A stretch of 64,000 nucleotides of DNA, taken from the NCBI GenBank assembly GCA_964537685.1, contig CAZICM010000003.1, positions 124,001-188,000 of the forward strand, read 5' to 3'. The position numbers were made by a program, and so were the translations under genes. The notes beneath the pieces are model-generated. The model worked only from the letters and a program-made list of their open reading frames with translations. It ran no database searches and was not told where the DNA came from. Shown in pieces: positions 17,784-26,381 of this stretch. Each line of letters starts with the position of its first letter. Position 1 is the stretch's first letter. This DNA comes from CAZICM01 sp964537685. Its GTDB lineage: Bacteria; Myxococcota_A; Polyangia; Polyangiales; Polyangiaceae.

Positions 17784-19565
17784 ATGGTGCGGATTTCCCT
17801 AAAAACGAAGGCGATTGCCTTGCTGTGCGCGATGTCGCTGGGGCCCGTTGCGCTGAGTGTTGTCGCGCTGGTCGATGCCAACCGCCAGCCGATTTCTGAT
17901 AGCGAGATGCAGCTTCAGGCGGCTGTGATTTCAGAAATCGCGACGACTGTTTCACGGACTTTGCATGTGTATGAAGAGGATGCGGATGCTGTGGCCTTTG
18001 TGCTTTCGCAGGCGGGCCGCGGAGCCATTCCAGATGACAGCGTGATCGATGCAGTCCGGGCGCTGATCGCAACCCGGGAGTCGGTTGAAGCGGTTCGTTT
18101 TGAGGTGCCCGAGGCCAAGGTGAGCACGGTCATTCATCGCCGGAAGGGTGGCTCGGCGGATGTGAGTGAATCGACGGAAGCCCTTCGCGCGGCTGCGGAT
18201 GAGCGTGGATTTGCGTTTGAGCGGACGGGCCCCGAGCAAGGCCGGCTTGTGGTTCCTATTCCTGCGGAACGCGGGGAGCGAAATTCGGCGGAGCCTTCTT
18301 TAAAGCCCGCGCCGCGCGGATATGTGACGGTGAATGTGGCGTTTGCCGGGCTGAATACGATCTTGGAGCGAGCCGCGAATGTGAGGTTTGCCAATCATCA
18401 AGTGAGCCTGATTGTCGCGGATGAGCGGCGAAATGCAGTGGCGTCGTTTGGGATTCGGAATGTGAGTGCTGGGACGGACACGGCGGCGCTGCCGATATGG
18501 CAAAGGCTTCCCCTAAAAAATACTTGGGCCAATCACTTTAGCGTTGTGGATGAACACGAGTTTGAATCGGTTCCTGTTGTGGGGACGATTGAGTCGATAC
18601 CCGACTTTGGTTTGGGCGTTGCGCTATGGAGGCCCAAACCCGTGGCTTTTGCGGCGCTGACCAGTATGCGTGAGCGGGGGCTGTGGGTGTCGGCGGTCTC
18701 GGTGCTGTTTGCGCTGGTGGTCGGTTTTCTTGTGGCGCACAGCATGACCAGGCCCGTTCTTTCGCTCGTGGGCACAGTGAGGCTGATCGGTAAACGGCGC
18801 TTCCGCGATTTGTCGCCTCTGCCGCCGCGGGAGGATGAAATCGGCGAGCTTGCCCGGTCGGTTGAGCAAATGGCGCATGAGATCGAAGCGAGTGAAGAGA
18901 ACATCGCGAGGGAGGCGAAATTACGCGGTGATTTAAGCCGTTTCGTGAGCAAGGAGCTGGTGGATGCGATTGTGCGGGGCGAGCATTCCATGGCTCTCGG
19001 CGGAAAGAGAACGGCTGTTACGGTGATTTTCGCCGATGTCGTTGCGTTTACGCCGCTCGCTGAATCCCGCCCGGCGGAGCAAGTCGTGGCTCTGCTCAAT
19101 GAGCTGTTTTCGATGCTGAGCGAGATTGTGTTTCGCCACGGCGGCACCGTGGACAAGTTCATTGGTGATTGCATCATGGCGGTGTGGGGAGCGCCCGTGT
19201 CCACGGAGGATCATGCGAGCCGCGCCCTGTTTGCGGCCGAGGACATGATGCGTTTTCTCGATGCCGCCAATGAACAATGGCGCGCCAAGTACAACACGGA
19301 GATACGCCTGGGGATCGGCGTGAACTCAGGCGATGCGATCGTCGGCAATATCGGTTCTGACAAGCGCATGGAGTACACCGTGGTCGGCGATGTCGTGAAC
19401 GTTGCCGCGAGGCTTGAAGCGATTGCGGCGCCCAATCAGGTGCTTGTGGCCGAGGCGACGCGAAGGCTTGTGAGCGATGAAGGATTTATGCTGAAGGCGC
19501 TTGGAGAGCGCACGCTGACCGGCAGGAAAAACGCGACGACAGTGTATGAGCTTGATATCGGCTAG
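17784..19565 (+). CDS. Membrane-bound class III adenylate/guanylate cyclase with HAMP domain
   Basis: This 593-residue protein has a first transmembrane helix at about 8-30 and an extracytoplasmic sensor of about 260 residues. A second transmembrane helix lies near 295-318 (WVSAVSVLFALVVGFLVAH), followed by a HAMP region (RPVLSLVGTVRLIGKRRF, REDEIGELARSVEQM). The C-terminal cyclase domain has the metal-binding Asp in FADVVAFT and in FIGD. The Lys of DKFIGD and the Thr of EYTVVGD fit ATP as substrate. NVAARLE supplies the transition-state Asn and Arg. The catalytic set is intact, so it should make cAMP in response to a periplasmic signal. It follows the OmpA/TSP3 gene and shares stop-codon bases with the convergent tandem-receiver gene. 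Confidence 0.93.
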   Translation: MVRISLKTKAIALLCAMSLGPVALSVVALVDANRQPISDSEMQLQAAVISEIATTVSRTLHVYEEDADAVAFVLSQAGRGAIPDDSVIDAVRALIATRESVEAVRFEVPEAKVSTVIHRRKGGSADVSESTEALRAAADERGFAFERTGPEQGRLVVPIPAERGERNSAEPSLKPAPRGYVTVNVAFAGLNTILERAANVRFANHQVSLIVADERRNAVASFGIRNVSAGTDTAALPIWQRLPLKNTWANHFSVVDEHEFESVPVVGTIESIPDFGLGVALWRPKPVAFAALTSMRERGLWVSAVSVLFALVVGFLVAHSMTRPVLSLVGTVRLIGKRRFRDLSPLPPREDEIGELARSVEQMAHEIEASEENIAREAKLRGDLSRFVSKELVDAIVRGEHSMALGGKRTAVTVIFADVVAFTPLAESRPAEQVVALLNELFSMLSEIVFRHGGTVDKFIGDCIMAVWGAPVSTEDHASRALFAAEDMMRFLDAANEQWRAKYNTEIRLGIGVNSGDAIVGNIGSDKRMEYTVVGDVVNVAARLEAIAAPNQVLVAEATRRLVSDEGFMLKALGERTLTGRKNATTVYELDIG

Positions 19566-20653
19566 CGAATGCCCTTTGCCACCGCGTTGGCGGCATTGTT
19601 TTTTACGAGCTGCTCCACAACACCCGCCATCATCGCCACACTCACGGAGCGCGCGATGACCCGGTTTGCGCCTGCTTCAAGCGCCGCGGTCCGGGACTCG
19701 ATAAATGTGCCCGCGTTGGCCACCATCAGAATAGGAATCCCTTTTGCCGTGCGGGTTTGGCGTATCTGCCGGCATGTCTGAATGCCGCCCAAGTGAGGCA
19801 AATCGACGCTCAGCACCATGCCGCGGAACCGCTCCTCGTTCAGCATGTCGAGAGCCCGTTCGGTGGTGGCCGCATAGCCGACTGGAAGACCCGCGGAGAT
19901 GAGAGTTGACCCGAGAGAGCGCCGAAGGATTGCATGCTCATCCGCAATCAAGATCCGCTCTGAAACGGCCACAATCGCGGAAGACGGCGGCGATGTGGAC
20001 AGCGGTTCAAAGCCTCGGTCCGACGATGGAGGACCTGAACGAACAGCGCTGCCTGCAGGACGAATGCCGGCAAGCTCACATGCCCGCTGGACGAAGGTCG
20101 CTTCATCGAAAGGTTTGGTCATGCATTCATCTGCGCCGGCCCTAAGACCACGGATTCGTGCCCACACATCGCTGCTCCCCGAAATCAAAATGATGGGGAC
20201 CCGCATTGCCGCCGCGGCTTTGCGAATTTCCGAAAGCAGCTCCAGGCCGCTTCCGTCCGGCAGCACAACGTCGAGCACAATCAATGAGAACTCGGACACA
20301 CGAAGCGCGGTTCGGGCCGCTGCGCTGGAGTCACACGCAGTGACCGCAAACCCTGCTTCCGTCAGCGCTGCTCTCAAGCTCATCCGAACGGTCAAGCTGT
20401 CGTCCACGAGCAGAACGCGATGTTTGCTCAGCGCAGGTACATCGCTGATGCGCCCGTTTGCATCGGCACGCACGGAGCGAGCCGAAGTGGGCGGGCCTGA
20501 AGTCGATTCTGGTCCAGGTGCATTCCACGATGGCCGCCCCTCTTCATCAGAGGCGCGCTCGGGTTCATGTCCGTAGGAAAACGCTCTTCCTGCGTCCACG
20601 CTTCGAGTGGATGGCATTGGCTCATCCAGCGATTTGATGGGGAACTGCTCCAT
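19562..20653 (-). CDS. Tandem-receiver response regulator protein (second copy)
   Basis: This 363-residue protein has a disordered N-terminus of about 75 residues, then two receiver domains. The first is canonical (VLLVDDSLTV, LIVLDVVLPDG, MTKPFD). In the second (ILIADEHAILRR, MVLSVDLPHLGG, VIARSV) the position expected for the phospho-acceptor Asp is Ser, and the conserved Lys is not evident, so it is probably a pseudo-receiver. No output domain is seen. GGAGA lies about 9 nt before the ATG at 20653. The stop codon overlaps that of the convergent cyclase gene in the palindrome CTAG. It may act through protein contacts, perhaps with the cyclase pathway (inference). Confidence 0.85.
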   Translation of the reverse strand: MEQFPIKSLDEPMPSTRSVDAGRAFSYGHEPERASDEEGRPSWNAPGPESTSGPPTSARSVRADANGRISDVPALSKHRVLLVDDSLTVRMSLRAALTEAGFAVTACDSSAAARTALRVSEFSLIVLDVVLPDGSGLELLSEIRKAAAAMRVPIILISGSSDVWARIRGLRAGADECMTKPFDEATFVQRACELAGIRPAGSAVRSGPPSSDRGFEPLSTSPPSSAIVAVSERILIADEHAILRRSLGSTLISAGLPVGYAATTERALDMLNEERFRGMVLSVDLPHLGGIQTCRQIRQTRTAKGIPILMVANAGTFIESRTAALEAGANRVIARSVSVAMMAGVVEQLVKNNAANAVAKGIR

Positions 20654-20948
20654 GGCGTTGAATCTCCGCAGTCCGTGGGTTCAGCGGTTAACGGTTCGGA
20701 TAACCTCCTGCTTTGTGGAGAAGCACACACAGTGCCAAGGCCCGGAGCTCCTTGTTCAGCAGAGCCCGTGCAGGGGTTGCTGATTTTCAGCCTCGTTCCC
20801 GAGTGATGCGGGGATTGGATACGTATGCCACCGCGCACTGTTTCTCTCAGGTGATTCCTAGGAATCTCACCTCCTGCGACCTTGCACGCCTTGGAGACAC
20901 ATGCGCGCAACGCCGTAAGGTTCGGCGAGCGGCTGCGTTGTCATCTGC
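20654..20948. promoter_or_regulatory. Divergent intergenic region with 14-bp palindrome
   Basis: This spacer of 295 bp separates the leftward tandem-receiver gene from the rightward barrel-like protein. It contains the perfect palindrome GATTCCTAGGAATC at 20854-20867, flanked by GGT on the left and CACC on the right after one extra base, so it may be an operator. No T-run follows, so it is unlikely to be an intrinsic terminator. No RNA gene is seen. Confidence 0.5.
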
Positions 20949-21587
20949 ATGAGCATTCGAATTCAGCACATCGTTTCTTCCTTGGCCCTAGGCTTTTGCG
21001 CAGTCATTTCAGCCGCGCCCGCCCATGCGCAGGAATTCGCGACGCCGCCTCCTGGCAGGGGCTTTATCGCGGGTGATGGCTATGACGGTGGCTACGACTC
21101 TGTTTTCGTGAGCGACCGGGATGGCAGTGTGGTGCGCCTATTCGTTGGGCCGGGCGGCATGGTTTCGAGCAATGGAGCAGCGCCAGGCATGCTCGCTTCG
21201 CTCGAGTTTGGCCGCGGACCTGCTGGACTGCGCCTGTCCGGATCTTGGTTTGATGTCGGATCGGAAACAGGAATGCAGCAGTACACCGGCGAGATCACGC
21301 TCGACTTTGGAGGTCGCTCAAAGCTGCGGCCCAGTATTGGCGCGGGCGGCGGTTTAGGCGTTGCATCCTCGAGTGTCCGGAGCGACGGCACGGTCGATCA
21401 GGATCACAGTTCGCTTGTGGGTGTGGGGATGCTGAGAGCGGGACTCGCCTACAAACTTCCGCTTCGCGAAGCCGATGCCCGCCTTGCATTTGACATTACG
21501 GGCACGCTGCCGGCCATCCGCGCAAAGGACGCGCCGGAGCTTTCGCCGTGGGTATTTGCATCACTGATGGTGGGCATTGGTTTCTAA
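20949..21587 (+). CDS. Predicted small outer-membrane beta-barrel protein
   Basis: This 212-residue protein has a signal peptide (IVSSLALGFCAVISAAPAHAQ). A Gly-rich, alternating polar and hydrophobic sequence follows (LRLSGSWFDVGS, YTGEITLDFGG, MLRAGLAYKLPL), and it ends in Phe (LMVGIGF), as outer-membrane barrels often do. No family-specific motif is recognised. It is divergent from the tandem-receiver gene and convergent with a small membrane protein gene 5 bp away. Confidence 0.65.
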   Translation: MSIRIQHIVSSLALGFCAVISAAPAHAQEFATPPPGRGFIAGDGYDGGYDSVFVSDRDGSVVRLFVGPGGMVSSNGAAPGMLASLEFGRGPAGLRLSGSWFDVGSETGMQQYTGEITLDFGGRSKLRPSIGAGGGLGVASSSVRSDGTVDQDHSSLVGVGMLRAGLAYKLPLREADARLAFDITGTLPAIRAKDAPELSPWVFASLMVGIGF

Positions 21588-21592
21588 ACGCC

Positions 21593-21877
21593 CTAGCGAA
21601 GCTCACAACCGTACTGACCGACCAAATAGAAGGCGCGCGTGCAGCGAATATCCAAGCGGCGCTTTGGGGTCGAAATCTCAAAGGTCTGAGCGATGGGATT
21701 GCGCTCCATGCGCGTCATCTGAGCCGTTTGCTCTGTGCATTTAGGCTTCTCGTCCTTGCACGCGAGCTCCTTCGCCATGCGCACAACCTCGATGTTGTCG
21801 GACATCACGTTGTACAGCCCGGTGATCGTAAAGAAGGCACAGGCAAAAAACACAAAGGCTTGGGCGGCCCGTTTCAT
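21593..21877 (-). CDS. Small hypothetical membrane or secreted protein
   Basis: This 94-residue protein has a single hydrophobic N-terminal segment (AFVFFACAFFTITGLYNVM) that is either an anchor or an uncleaved signal. A short polar region follows with four Cys (ELACKDEKPKC, IRCTR and YGCELR), which could form disulfides in the periplasm. The family is not recognised. It lies downstream of the DUF4190-like/thioredoxin-like gene in the same direction, with 48 bp between them. Confidence 0.55.
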   Translation of the reverse strand: MKRAAQAFVFFACAFFTITGLYNVMSDNIEVVRMAKELACKDEKPKCTEQTAQMTRMERNPIAQTFEISTPKRRLDIRCTRAFYLVGQYGCELR

Positions 21878-21925
21878 GCGCGCAGCATAGCCTTGCCAAA
21901 TACACGCGGGAAGTATCCGTTCCAG

Positions 21926-22885
21926 CTAAAGAGCGATACCCGTAGGTGGCAGCGGCCTGAATTTTTCGCGCCGTTTTTGGTAATGGCCGCGCACAAACGG
22001 ATCGAGCACAGGCGCAATATTCGCGGCGATATCGTCATCCCATTCGCCTCCATCGATGGCATCGCGGGGCGATAGATCCGCGCTGAGCAAAAAGAAGCCG
22101 GGCCAGCGCTCTCGTTGAATCCGGAGCTTGTCGAGATCTTCTTGAAACACATCGATGTGCACACGGACCAGCCTTGTGCGCGCAAGCGCGGATTGCATTC
22201 TGGGATCGGGCAGCGATGCAAACACACCGTCACATGGATCGCAGCCCGTATTCACCGTCATCACCAGCAGCGTTTGCCCTTGTTCCTCGGCTTTTTGCTG
22301 CTGCACCCGGAGCGCGGCGGACAAGGATGTTTCGGCAAAACCAATATCGACGACGCTGATCGCTCCAACCCTTAATTCTGTTGTTTGCTGAGGAACCGTT
22401 CCCGTCTTGGGTTCGCGTGCGGAAGCGCTCGGAGGCGGAAGCAGCGGCTGCGATGTTGGAAGGGCCAAAGGCGAGGGCAGGGGAGGCGGACTCGGGGCGG
22501 CGCTTGAATCGTCAGGCGGAGGAGGCGAAGGGCTTGCGGTTTTTGGCGCGGCCATCGAACGAAGCTCTTCTTGAAAGCGGGGCAGCAAGACATAAATCCC
22601 CGCCGACCACGCCGCGAGCAGAAGGGCATTCAGTGCCATCGCTGCAAATGCCCATCCTCGCCCTGTAAATCGATCTGGATTGCGCGCAATCCTTCGAAGC
22701 GAAAACCACGCGAGCACAAGTGCGGCGGCACTGCCGAGAGGTCCAAGCAACGCCGCCGCGAAAGCCCACGGTGTGCTTGGAGGAACGCGCTTCGGTTCCG
22801 GCTCTGCCTTGGGAAACAGAAACGGATCGAGCAAGGGCGGCGGTGCATCCTGCCCCTCGGGCTCCGGAACGATGGAAGAGCTCAC
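21926..22885 (-). CDS. Membrane protein with DUF4190-like and thioredoxin-like domains
   Basis: In this 319-residue protein, two transmembrane helices lie at about 38-60 and 78-100 (FAAALLGPLGSAAALVLAWF, MALNALLLAAWSAGIYVLL), with SLRRIARNPDRFTGRGWAFA between them. This layout resembles DUF4190-type domains. A Pro/Ser-rich linker follows, then a thioredoxin-like domain (LLVMTVNTGCDPCDGVFA). Its CDPC has the CxxC spacing of a redox site and it should face the periplasm. The role may be thiol redox or simple scaffolding; the redox activity is inferred from one motif. Neighbours are secreted or membrane proteins of unknown function. Confidence 0.6.
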   Translation of the reverse strand: MSSSIVPEPEGQDAPPPLLDPFLFPKAEPEPKRVPPSTPWAFAAALLGPLGSAAALVLAWFSLRRIARNPDRFTGRGWAFAAMALNALLLAAWSAGIYVLLPRFQEELRSMAAPKTASPSPPPPDDSSAAPSPPPLPSPLALPTSQPLLPPPSASAREPKTGTVPQQTTELRVGAISVVDIGFAETSLSAALRVQQQKAEEQGQTLLVMTVNTGCDPCDGVFASLPDPRMQSALARTRLVRVHIDVFQEDLDKLRIQRERWPGFFLLSADLSPRDAIDGGEWDDDIAANIAPVLDPFVRGHYQKRREKFRPLPPTGIAL

Positions 22886-22942
22886 AGCCCCAAGACTAAC
22901 CCGGATTATTCAAGTTGCTCCCGCGGGGTTGGGCCTATCGAA

Positions 22943-24274
22943 TCAGGGAACGCATGAACCTTCGATTGTGCGGAGCATCGCGCGCTTTGTGCTCACCGTC
23001 GGACTCATCACTTCCATCCACGCAAAGGCGACGCGCCCGCCGATCTCGCCGCAAGCCGGCGCATCCTTCACGGCCCGGCCGTCTCCAAGCACATCCAGCC
23101 CCTTTTCCTTGGGCTTACCGCTCTCTCCAGACACCCTCGCCGCAAGCAATTTCCCCTCGCGCGGATTCTGCCCCACCCAGCACAGCATCGCGCCGTCCTT
23201 CGTGGGCACCGCCGAGAACCACTTCGCGCTCTTCGCCACCACCGAAGGCGGGCCTGCAGGCTTGGCCTGCGCATCCAGGGGCCTCGCCACAATTGTATCG
23301 CCGCCCTCTTCCCATATCGCGAGCACGCCCTTGGGATGGGCCGCAAGACTCAAACGCTTCCGATCCGCGCCCGCCGCGGCGATCAGATGCGCAACATCCC
23401 CCTCTTTGCCCTTCTCATCGAAACGCGTTCCATACAGCGCGCCGCTCTCATCGAAATAGGCCACCGTATAGCCCTTCTCGTCGGCGGCGACCGCGGACCG
23501 CACCGGCTTATTCGCATGACGGCTCACACCCAGCGCGCGCACCGCAGGCTCGGCCGGATCGCTCGGCGCAAACAAAAACACCCCAAGCTGAGATCGCTCC
23601 GCGCCAAAAGGCGCCACAGCCACAAGCGATCCAGAAGGCGTCACCGCCAGCCCCACATTCCCCGCGATCTCCTTGGCCACCGCCCTCAAATGCTCCACAG
23701 GCAGCGGCTTCGACGTCATCTCCCAAGGCGGCTTCACAAAGGCCAGCCCATCGCCATCAAACCAAGTCACCGTCCACGCATTGCCTGTCGCGAACACCTG
23801 CGGCGCATGCTCTTGCGACGTACCGATCCCGCGCACCCTCGCCGCTTGTTTTGACTGCCCGTCATAACCGCCAAACGCAATCTGAGCATCGGGACGGTTG
23901 GGCAACTGAACCAGCCACGACACCGAAAGCCCGCCTTCGCGAGCGCCGAGTGAAATCTCACCGCGCTGCAAATACGAACCGAGCTCGGTATCCTTCGGCT
24001 GACACGCATCATTGGCCAGCGCCGTGAAATCGTTGACGCCCGAACCTTCCGGCGCCGCGCCATCTCCCCCTGTTTTAGGAGCCGAAGCACTCTCTGCAGG
24101 CTTCGCTGAAAGGGCAGCTTGAACCGAAGATGCTGCTGAGACGGCAGGCATGGAACTTCCGGAGCCCGCGCCTGTACCGCGCTCCCCATCTCCCCGCGAA
24201 CATCCGAGCAGGAAGACCGCGCCCACGGCACAACCTACAAGGGCGCAACGAACATTCGAACCGACCGACAGCAT
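22943..24274 (-). CDS. Predicted lipoprotein, possible beta-propeller
   Basis: This protein of about 443 residues has a lipoprotein signal (GAVFLLGC). An Ala/Gly/Ser-rich linker follows, then a domain of about 350 residues with repeated beta-rich segments (WTVTWFDGDGLAFV, GYTVAYFDESGALYG, GVLAIWEEGGDTIVARPL) that suggest a propeller fold. I chose the ATG at 24274 because GGAGA lies 5 nt upstream and it puts the lipobox in the usual place. The frame stays open to 24313. No enzymatic motif is seen. It continues the leftward run of envelope genes. Confidence 0.65.
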   Translation of the reverse strand: MLSVGSNVRCALVGCAVGAVFLLGCSRGDGERGTGAGSGSSMPAVSAASSVQAALSAKPAESASAPKTGGDGAAPEGSGVNDFTALANDACQPKDTELGSYLQRGEISLGAREGGLSVSWLVQLPNRPDAQIAFGGYDGQSKQAARVRGIGTSQEHAPQVFATGNAWTVTWFDGDGLAFVKPPWEMTSKPLPVEHLRAVAKEIAGNVGLAVTPSGSLVAVAPFGAERSQLGVFLFAPSDPAEPAVRALGVSRHANKPVRSAVAADEKGYTVAYFDESGALYGTRFDEKGKEGDVAHLIAAAGADRKRLSLAAHPKGVLAIWEEGGDTIVARPLDAQAKPAGPPSVVAKSAKWFSAVPTKDGAMLCWVGQNPREGKLLAARVSGESGKPKEKGLDVLGDGRAVKDAPACGEIGGRVAFAWMEVMSPTVSTKRAMLRTIEGSCVP

Positions 24275-24370
24275 GCGCGTCTCCGATACATCAGAAACTT
24301 TGTGAACGAGCACTCCCCTTGTAGGACAGTCTTTGGTTGATGGCCTAGTAAAGCGGAAAAGACCTCCGGT

Positions 24371-26377
24371 CTACGGACCGGCTGCGAGGGCCACGGACTT
24401 CTGCTCTGTGGCGCCCACTTGCGCGGGAGCGGTCCAGCCCGTCATTGGATCCAAACGGCTATGAAAAACCAAACCCTTTCCGGCCGTGGCGCCCTGCTTT
24501 AGGTAGGCCAATTCGACAATCGATCCACCAACGCCTTTCGCCAATGCCGGTGAAGAAGCGAGCAATGCGTTTGGATCAGCAGGGAATTGCGTTGTATTGC
24601 CCCACGATTGGGTCATTCCGCTCCATTGAATGAGATAGAGCTTTGCGTTAAGCCCCCGGAACGCAAGCATCGCGTCACCGCCCGGCAAGGCCACGAGCGC
24701 AACGGGGTCCGCGGACAAATCCGCATTGATAGGCTGCGGCGCGCTAAATACATTATTGGTTCTCGCCGTCCAGAATAATTCACTATTGGATTGCTGATTA
24801 TATACAATCATTAAATCCGGCCCTGAACTGAGCGAAACAATGGCCGGCATGGACTTCATATTCACGCCGTGACCATGAGCGATTTCCCAGCCTCCCGCGG
24901 AACGCCTTTGATCATAAAGATCGCCATCCCCGCCTTGGTGAGCCATGATGAGATCGTTACCGAGCACGGCTGCCGCGGCCGGTGAATTGCCAAAACTCTG
25001 CGTGGCCATGTTTGGGCCGACAATTTCACTGTTAGGCGACCATATTCCGCCCGAATAAGCGCCATAATAATATTTAAAATTATCTCCCCAGTACACCAAA
25101 TGCGCCTGATTCGCCGAACCAACCAGTGCGGGCATATCTTTCATTGTAATCGAAGCGCCGATCATATTGAGCGCTCCAAATCCCGCTCCCGCATTCCACA
25201 CCGTATAATGAATCAATCCAACAGGATTTCCCGTATTCGCCCGCAGCGCCCCCACACCCACGCCCGAACCCGTTAAAGCAAGGCCAACGCCTTTATCCGT
25301 CGTCTTTGCAAAGGTCTGCACCGACCACATTCCACCCGGATGATATTCACCAGCGATCGTATTGACATCCCCGCCCGCGAGCAGCAATACAGTCGGACAG
25401 ATCGCACAATTCATCCCGCCGCAATCCACGCCCGTTTCCAACCCATTTTTCACACCGTCATTACAAGCGGCCACCTGGCACACACTCGCCGTACACACCC
25501 CGCTCGCACAATCCGCCGCCATCCCGCACGCTTTGCCATCCGCACACGCGGCCGGACAGCCCCCACCGCAATCCACATCGGTCTCCGCGCCATTTTTCAC
25601 CATATCGCCGCATGAAGGCGCCTGGCATGTATTGCCCATGCACACGCCGCTCACACAATCCATCGGATTGGCGCACATCTTTCCCGCCGTGCAACTCGCC
25701 CCGCACGCCCCACCGCAATCCACATCGGTCTCCGTGCCATTTTTCATTAAATCGTTGCAGGAAGCATCAACACAAACATTTTGCTTGCATACCTGATTGA
25801 TATCCATGCAATCGGGCGTCATTAGGCATGCAACGCACGCGCCCATTCCATCGCAGAGCGTTCCTCCCGCAGAACAAGCATCGCCCGGCATCGCAAAACC
25901 GCTCATCGGCGTTCCATCGATACAGCTTTCCGTCGTGCAGACATTCATATCGTCTGGCACATCGGCATCATCATTGACAGAATTGGTCGAACCCACTCCA
26001 TTGCAAACGACTTTTTTGCAATCGCCATCCATTTGTATCGAAATGGTTGTGCCCTCATCCACATAATCGGTCGAGCATTTGCCATTGAGACAAATGGGCA
26101 AAATGCATTCGTTGTTGGTGGCGGGACAATCCGTATGGCTCACACATTCGGGCTCCATTCCGCCCGCACCGCCTTGCCCTCCTCCCGACGAGCTCGAACC
26201 CTGCCCGGAACTGGACGAAGAAGCGCCTCCCGAAGACGAAGATACGCTTCCGCCTCCCGCTCCCCCCGACCCCGGCACCACCACCGCGTCTTGAATTGGA
26301 CATCCCGTCAAAATGGATCCCAATGCAATCAAATAGATACCCGAAAGCCCAATTCCCAAACGCCAGTTCTGCGTCAT
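24371..26377 (-). CDS. Cys-rich lipoprotein with repeated CGG modules and propeller-like C-terminus
   Basis: This 668-residue protein has a lipoprotein signal (IALGSILTGC) and a Ser/Gly low-complexity linker. A Cys-rich part at about 75-330 includes three tandem modules of the form NGxETDVDCGGxC, each followed by GKxC and SGVC. The C-terminal 330 residues are beta-rich with repeated short motifs (LIHYTVWNAG, AHLVYWGDNFKYYYG, LIMAHQGGDGDLYD), reminiscent of lectin-like or sialidase-like propellers, but no catalytic signature is clear. The start lies 4 bp after the PEGA/TPR gene, so it is the last gene of a tight leftward set. The N-terminal layout is typical of myxobacterial surface lipoproteins. 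Confidence 0.75.
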   Translation of the reverse strand: MTQNWRLGIGLSGIYLIALGSILTGCPIQDAVVVPGSGGAGGGSVSSSSGGASSSSSGQGSSSSGGGQGGAGGMEPECVSHTDCPATNNECILPICLNGKCSTDYVDEGTTISIQMDGDCKKVVCNGVGSTNSVNDDADVPDDMNVCTTESCIDGTPMSGFAMPGDACSAGGTLCDGMGACVACLMTPDCMDINQVCKQNVCVDASCNDLMKNGTETDVDCGGACGASCTAGKMCANPMDCVSGVCMGNTCQAPSCGDMVKNGAETDVDCGGGCPAACADGKACGMAADCASGVCTASVCQVAACNDGVKNGLETGVDCGGMNCAICPTVLLLAGGDVNTIAGEYHPGGMWSVQTFAKTTDKGVGLALTGSGVGVGALRANTGNPVGLIHYTVWNAGAGFGALNMIGASITMKDMPALVGSANQAHLVYWGDNFKYYYGAYSGGIWSPNSEIVGPNMATQSFGNSPAAAAVLGNDLIMAHQGGDGDLYDQRRSAGGWEIAHGHGVNMKSMPAIVSLSSGPDLMIVYNQQSNSELFWTARTNNVFSAPQPINADLSADPVALVALPGGDAMLAFRGLNAKLYLIQWSGMTQSWGNTTQFPADPNALLASSPALAKGVGGSIVELAYLKQGATAGKGLVFHSRLDPMTGWTAPAQVGATEQKSVALAAGP

Positions 26378-26381
26378 AATA

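Noticed and set aside
22915..24027. Open frame of 370 codons on the plus strand
   Set aside because: Arg/Pro/Ser-rich and fully opposite a lipoprotein gene with a signal peptide and lipobox.
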